Of a stretch of 39,402 nt of DNA, positions 34,601 through 39,402 are shown piece by piece. Numbering within the stretch: position 1 is the first letter of the stretch; each line of letters begins with the position of its first letter. This DNA comes from Nanobdellota archaeon (lineage in GTDB: Archaea; Nanobdellota; Nanobdellia; Pacearchaeales; GW2011-AR1). The stretch lies in the NCBI GenBank assembly GCA_027334715.1, contig DAHWUG010000002.1:1-39402 (forward strand). The letters are read 5' to 3'. The position numbers and the translations under genes are program-made. The notes under the pieces are model-generated. The model was given only the letters and a program-made list of their open reading frames with translations, searched no databases and was not told the DNA's origin.

Positions 34601-37429
34601 ATGTATAATTTTGCGAAAACAGAAGAAGAAACCCTCAAATTCTGGAAGGAAAAGAAGATATTTGACAAGCTGAGAAAAAATAACAAGAATGGTAAAAAAT
34701 GGAGTTTTATAGATGGTCCAATAACTGCCAATAATCCTATGGGTGTTCATCATGCATGGGGAAGGACTTACAAAGACATGTTCCACAGGTTTAAGTCAAT
34801 GCAGGGCTTTGAGACAAGGTTCCAGAATGGATTTGACTGCCAGGGCTTATGGGTAGAAAGAGAGGAGGAAAAAGATCTTGGCCTGAAAGACAAAAGAGAC
34901 ATTGAGCAATTTGGGATATTGAATTTTGTGAATTCCTGCAAGAAAAGAGTTGAAAAATTCTCAAAAATCCAGAGAGATCAGTCAATAAGGCTTGGACAGT
35001 GGATGGATTGGGAAAATTCCTATTATACAATGTCTGACAACAATCAGCTTCACAACTGGTTTTTGATTAAAACATATTTCAAAAAAGGTTGGCTTTACAA
35101 GGGAAAAGACAGCGTTCCATGGTGCCCGAGATGCGGAACAGCAAGCTCAAAGCATGATATTGTTACAGAAGGTTACAGGGAAGTCACACATCCTGCATTG
35201 TTTATGAGATTTCCTGTTGCAGGAAAGAAAAATGAATTTTTCCTGATTTTCACTACAACGCCATGGACAGTTCCTGCAAATGTTGCAATTGCCGTCAATA
35301 AAGATATTGTTTATGTGAAGGCAGAAAAAGAAGGAAAATATTACTGGCTTGCTGAAAAAAGACTAAATGAATTAAACGGAAAATACAAAATAATTGAAAA
35401 GAAAAAAGGAAAACAGCTTGAAGGAATCAAATATGACATGCCTTACAGCAATCTTTCAGAACAGAAAAAATCGCAGCATTATGTTGTCCTCTGGGAATTA
35501 GCAAGCGAAGAAGAAGGAACGGGAATTGTTCATATTGCTCCCGGATGTGGTGCAGAGGATTTTGAATTGGGAAAGAAGATTCATTTAAATGCAATATCTC
35601 CTCTTGATGAAACAGGAATTTACAAGCAAGGCTTTGAAAATTTTTCTGGAAAGAAATATTCAGAAGTAAATAAGGAAGTTCTTGAAGATATGGAAAAGAA
35701 AGATTTTGTTTACAAAGTTGTTCCTTTAAAGCACAGATATCCTCATTGCTGGAGATGCGGGCATGAGCTTGTATTTCGCCTGGTTGATGAATGGTATGTA
35801 AAATCAGAGGAGATCAGGAAAAAGCTCATTGAAGAAAACAGAAAAGTCAACTGGTACCCTGAATATGGAAAAGTCAGGCAGGAAGAGTGGTTCAAAAACA
35901 TGGGAGACTGGCTTGTTTCAAGGGAAAGATTCTGGGGTTTGCCTTTGCCGATATGGGAATGCAAATGCGGAGAGATTTTTGTTGCAGAAAACCTGAAAGA
36001 ATTAAGGGAAAGAGCAATTAACAAAAAGAAAGTTGACGATCTTCCGGAAATACACAGGCCATGGATAGACGAAATCAAGGTAAAATGCGCAAAATGCGGA
36101 GAAGAAGTTTCAAGAATTCCGGATGTCGGAGATGCATGGCTTGATGCAGGAATTGTTCCTTTCTCGACATTAAATTATCTTAACGACAGAAAATATTGGG
36201 AAAAATGGTTCCCAGCTGACTTGATTTCTGAAAGCATGCCAGGGCAGTCTAGAGGATGGTTCAATGCACTTATGTGGGCAAGCGTTGCGCTGACAGGGAA
36301 GGTCCCTTTCAAATCTCTTTTTGGATATGAAACTCTTAAGGATGAAAAAGGCGAGGAAATGCACAAAAGCAAGGGAAATGCAATTCCTTTTGATGAAGCT
36401 GCTGAAAAAATAGGTGCAGATCCAATAAGGCTTTTATACTGCATGCAAGACCCAAGTCAGGAACTTAAATTTGGGTTCCATGTTTTGAAAGAGCCCGCAA
36501 ACAATCTAAACATTTTTTATAACATGAGCAATCTGACAAAAAAAACTGTAGCAAAATTAAAATTAAATAAGCCGGAAGATAAATGGATTTTAAGCAAACT
36601 TAATTCTTTGATAAAAAAGATGACAGAAGAAATGGATTTGCTTCATCCGCATCTGGCAATAAGGGCATTGCAGGATTTCTGGCTTAATGATTTCTCAAGA
36701 GGATATATTCAGTTTGCAAGAGAAAGGATTTCTGCGGGAAATAATGAAGTAGGGTTTGTCATAACAGAAACTTATGTTACTCTGGCAAAACTTCTTGCTC
36801 CTTTCTGCCCCTTTATAACAGAAAATGTCTGGCAGGCAATGAAGAAAAAGGGAATTGTAAAAGAGGAAAGCGTTCATCTGTGCGACTGGCCAAAGTATGA
36901 TGCAAAGAAAATTGACAAAAAACTTGAAGAAAAATTTGTTATAGCTCTGAAAGTAGTTGAAGTCGGTCTAGCAGAAAGGGATAAGCTAAAAATTGGACTG
37001 AGATGGCCATTAAAGTCTATTGAAGTTACATCTGATTTTTCAGTTGACAAGGAGGTTAATGAATTGATTAAAACACAGCTTAACGTCAAAGGAATAAAAA
37101 TGAAAAAAGGCAAAGAACTCAAGGTAGAACTTGACACAACAATGACTCCAGAGCTTGAATCAGAGGGTTTCGCCAGAGAGCTCAGCAGGCAAGTGCAGGA
37201 TTTCAGGAAAAAGCTAAGTTTGAAGAAGGAAAACATGATTGAGCTTTTTGTGATTACTGATGAGAAATTTGCAAAGACTCTTGAAACACAGAAAAATTTC
37301 ATTAAAGAAAGAACAAACTCAAGAAAAATTGAAATAGGGCAAAAGTTCAAGGAAACATTTAAAAACAAAACATCTTTTTCAATTAAAGATAAAAAGGGTG
37401 AACTGGCAATAATCGTTACTGAGGGGTAA
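34601..37429 (+). CDS. ileS: Isoleucyl-tRNA synthetase
   Basis: 942 aa; PMGVHHAWGRTYKD (HIGH variant), TTTPWTVPANVAIAV, WLVSRERFWGLPLPIW, EEMHKSKGNAI (KMSKS variant). Confidence 0.95.
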   Translation: MYNFAKTEEETLKFWKEKKIFDKLRKNNKNGKKWSFIDGPITANNPMGVHHAWGRTYKDMFHRFKSMQGFETRFQNGFDCQGLWVEREEEKDLGLKDKRDIEQFGILNFVNSCKKRVEKFSKIQRDQSIRLGQWMDWENSYYTMSDNNQLHNWFLIKTYFKKGWLYKGKDSVPWCPRCGTASSKHDIVTEGYREVTHPALFMRFPVAGKKNEFFLIFTTTPWTVPANVAIAVNKDIVYVKAEKEGKYYWLAEKRLNELNGKYKIIEKKKGKQLEGIKYDMPYSNLSEQKKSQHYVVLWELASEEEGTGIVHIAPGCGAEDFELGKKIHLNAISPLDETGIYKQGFENFSGKKYSEVNKEVLEDMEKKDFVYKVVPLKHRYPHCWRCGHELVFRLVDEWYVKSEEIRKKLIEENRKVNWYPEYGKVRQEEWFKNMGDWLVSRERFWGLPLPIWECKCGEIFVAENLKELRERAINKKKVDDLPEIHRPWIDEIKVKCAKCGEEVSRIPDVGDAWLDAGIVPFSTLNYLNDRKYWEKWFPADLISESMPGQSRGWFNALMWASVALTGKVPFKSLFGYETLKDEKGEEMHKSKGNAIPFDEAAEKIGADPIRLLYCMQDPSQELKFGFHVLKEPANNLNIFYNMSNLTKKTVAKLKLNKPEDKWILSKLNSLIKKMTEEMDLLHPHLAIRALQDFWLNDFSRGYIQFARERISAGNNEVGFVITETYVTLAKLLAPFCPFITENVWQAMKKKGIVKEESVHLCDWPKYDAKKIDKKLEEKFVIALKVVEVGLAERDKLKIGLRWPLKSIEVTSDFSVDKEVNELIKTQLNVKGIKMKKGKELKVELDTTMTPELESEGFARELSRQVQDFRKKLSLKKENMIELFVITDEKFAKTLETQKNFIKERTNSRKIEIGQKFKETFKNKTSFSIKDKKGELAIIVTEG

Positions 37430-37450
37430 GTCCATAACAGTTACCCTTTT
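37424..37450 (+). terminator. Hairpin plus T-run terminator-like element overlapping the ileS stop codon
   Basis: GGGTAA-(11 nt)-TTACCC followed by TTTT. Confidence 0.4.
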
Positions 37451-37503
37451 ACCATAACAATATTTAAAAATCAAAATAGTTATTTAAATATAAGAAAACA
37501 AAA

Positions 37504-38310
37504 ATGATAGTCAAAGAAGAATTTTTAAGCCGCCTCCGAAAGATTTTTGACCTTAATCTGTATGAAGTTAAGGTTTGGACAGCACTTCTCTCAAGAGGCA
37601 CTTCAACTGCCGGCGAATTAAGCAGCATTTCAGATGTTCCGCGTTCAAGAACATATGACATTCTTGAAAGCCTTGAGAAAAAAGGATTTATTGTAATGAA
37701 GCTTGGAAAGCCGATAAAATTTGTTGCTTTAAAGCCTGGAGAAGTTGTTGAGAGAGTCAAAAAAAATCTTTTGGTAGATGCAAAGGAAAAATCTAAAAGA
37801 CTTGAAACTTTGCGCGGCGATGAGGTTCTTGATGAACTTACAGCCCTGTTTACAAAAGGAGTAAAGTTTGTCGAGCCTTCTGATTTGTCAGGAAGCATAA
37901 AGGGAAGACAGAATTTGTATAATCACATGGACATGATGGTAAGAGATGCGGAGAGAACAATAACAATAATAACGACAGAAGAAGGTCTTAACAGAAAAAT
38001 GGAAGTTCTGATGCCAAGCCTTGAGAAGTGCAAAAAGCGCGGGGTTAAAGTGAGAATTGCAGCTCCAATAACAAAAAACAATCTTAAAGTCGCAAAAGAG
38101 TTCAAGAAAGTTGCAGAGGTCAGGGACTTGGATAAGCTTAAGGCGAGACTTGTAATAGTTGATTCAAATCAGATTATGTTTATGCTTCTTGATGACGAAA
38201 AATTCCATCCAAACTATGATGTTGGTGTATGGATAAACACAGAATTCTTCGCACAGGCACTTGAGGCATTGTTTGAACTGGCATGGAAAGACATGAAACA
38301 GGTGCATTAA
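37504..38310 (+). CDS. TrmB-family transcriptional regulator
   Basis: LNLYEVKVWTALLSRGTSTAGELSSISDVPRSRTYDILESLEKKGFIVMK plus C-terminal effector domain. Confidence 0.9.
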   Translation: MIVKEEFLSRLRKIFDLNLYEVKVWTALLSRGTSTAGELSSISDVPRSRTYDILESLEKKGFIVMKLGKPIKFVALKPGEVVERVKKNLLVDAKEKSKRLETLRGDEVLDELTALFTKGVKFVEPSDLSGSIKGRQNLYNHMDMMVRDAERTITIITTEEGLNRKMEVLMPSLEKCKKRGVKVRIAAPITKNNLKVAKEFKKVAEVRDLDKLKARLVIVDSNQIMFMLLDDEKFHPNYDVGVWINTEFFAQALEALFELAWKDMKQVH

Positions 38311-38323
38311 AAAATAATAAAAA

Positions 38324-38503
38324 ATGGGAGACGACTTAGAAAAAGAGGCATCTGAAGCTCCAATAGTACTTGATAAAGAAACTCTTGCAAGGCTGGAAAA
38401 AGAAAGAAAATACTGGAGAGAGCAAATGAGATGTTATACAGACCCTTTAAGGAAATCTAGAATTTTAACAGCAGAAGATTATATGACCACTATGAATTGC
38501 TAA
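38324..38503 (+). CDS. Possible small protein (59 aa)
   Basis: MGDDLEKEASEAPIVLDKETLARLEKERKYWREQMRCYTDPLRKSRILTAEDYMTTMNC, 13 nt after the TrmB stop; just under the ORF track cutoff. Confidence 0.45.
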   Translation: MGDDLEKEASEAPIVLDKETLARLEKERKYWREQMRCYTDPLRKSRILTAEDYMTTMNC

Positions 38504-38552
38504 AATATAGAATTACATTTCTTCTAAAGTTTTAACTAAGAATTTTTTTTCA

Positions 38553-38987
38553 TCACCATTCTCTTTTTTTAATTTCCCAATACTTCGTTTTTAGAACACT
38601 ATTAAGATAATCCAACATATTTCTTTGGGCTTTAATTTTTTTGAGAAATCTTATTTGCTCTTTTAGGCATAATTTTTCATGTTTTTCATAATTCTCTTTT
38701 TTCCATAAAAACCCTTTAACATTATGCAAAAAATAATGATGAGTATCATGAATAATTATAGATGCATACCATTCTATACTTTGAAATGCAGATTTTTTTC
38801 CAACGTTAAACTGACTTTTTTCCAAGTCCATCCCGCTACTTTTGCTGTATTTAATTGATTTTAGATAATTAGTTATTTTTGTAAAATCCCTTTTGCTTTT
38901 TTTCTTTATTAGCTCGAGAGCTTTTGTTGTTTGTTTAATAAATTCTTTAGGGCCTATTATAAGAATGCCATCATATTTTTTAATCAT
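38553..38987 (-). CDS. Hypothetical protein with IIHDTHHYFLH motif
   Basis: Starts just after the argS stop codon (same operon); MIKKYDGILIIGPKEF...; AT-rich. Confidence 0.55.
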   Translation of the reverse strand: MIKKYDGILIIGPKEFIKQTTKALELIKKKSKRDFTKITNYLKSIKYSKSSGMDLEKSQFNVGKKSAFQSIEWYASIIIHDTHHYFLHNVKGFLWKKENYEKHEKLCLKEQIRFLKKIKAQRNMLDYLNSVLKTKYWEIKKREW

Positions 38988-38988
38988 T

Positions 38989-39402
38989 TTACATCTCTTC
39001 AAGCGTTTCAATCCCTAGAAGCCATAATGCATTTTTCATGACTTGCCTGAATGATTCAATCAAAGCCAATCTGAAATTCTCCTTTTCTTCAGAACCAATT
39101 ACCTTGCATGAGTGGTAGAATTCATTGAAAATCTGGGAAAGTTGTAAGGAATAATTTGCAATCAGCGAAGGATTCATGCTTTTGTATGCGCTTTGGACAA
39201 TGCCGGGAAATTCAGACAATTTCATCGCGAGGCTAGTTTCTTTTTCCTCAAGCTCGCCTATTTCAAAATTCTTTGGTTGTTTTTTCGCTTTTTTGATTAT
39301 AGAGCTTGCCCTTGCATAGCTGTACATCAAGTATGGACCTGTGTCTCCCTCAAAGTTCAATGCCTCTTCGAGGTTAAAGTTTATTATTTTATTCGGGCTG
39401 TT
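38989..39402 (-). CDS. argS: Arginyl-tRNA synthetase, C-terminal part (truncated by window edge)
   Basis: NFEGDTGPYLMYSYARASSI...FNEFYHSCKVIG...VMKNALWLLGIETLEEM. Confidence 0.93.
   Translation of the reverse strand, partial: NSPNKIINFNLEEALNFEGDTGPYLMYSYARASSIIKKAKKQPKNFEIGELEEKETSLAMKLSEFPGIVQSAYKSMNPSLIANYSLQLSQIFNEFYHSCKVIGSEEKENFRLALIESFRQVMKNALWLLGIETLEEM

Overview
This 39.4 kb AT-rich window looks archaeal and probably DPANN-like: leaderless promoters with TTTAWA-type TATA boxes, archaeal RNAP, NusA, uS12, uS7, EF-2 and EF-1A genes, archaeal DnaG, DtdA and Dph5, and small dense genes. The backbone is an abrB-like gene, then rpoH-rpoB(unsplit)-rpoA(unsplit)-nusA-rpsL-orf113-rpsG-orf71-fusA-UDG-like-tuf-orf95-TPR-dnaG. 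It continues with a surface protein, methyltransferases, an SMC-family ATPase, rnhB, two tRNA genes, a DinG/XPD-like helicase, cyclophilin, a HemK-like methyltransferase, a GGDEF protein, an M49-like peptidase, dtdA, dph5, two TrmB-like regulators, ileS and a partial argS. There is no CRISPR array, transposon or prophage. The strongest second-look items are: (i) an SMC-headed ATPase with a Rad50-type CPVC zinc hook exactly mid-protein instead of a hinge; (ii) a perfect 43-bp duplication of the 3' end of that gene around a hairpin-forming spacer; (iii) a fused RpoA lacking the usual A'/A'' junction domain; (iv) a GGDEF protein with an intact GGEEF motif in an archaeon; (v) hairpin leaders before rpoH, tuf and the surface-protein gene, with a uORF before tuf; (vi) a 15-bp hairpin inside the dnaG linker; (vii) uncharacterised small ORFs inserted in the translation operon; (viii) a bulged T-stem in initiator tRNA-Met and a one-base frameshift in a methyltransferase. 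All calls are by eye from sequence; no searches were run.
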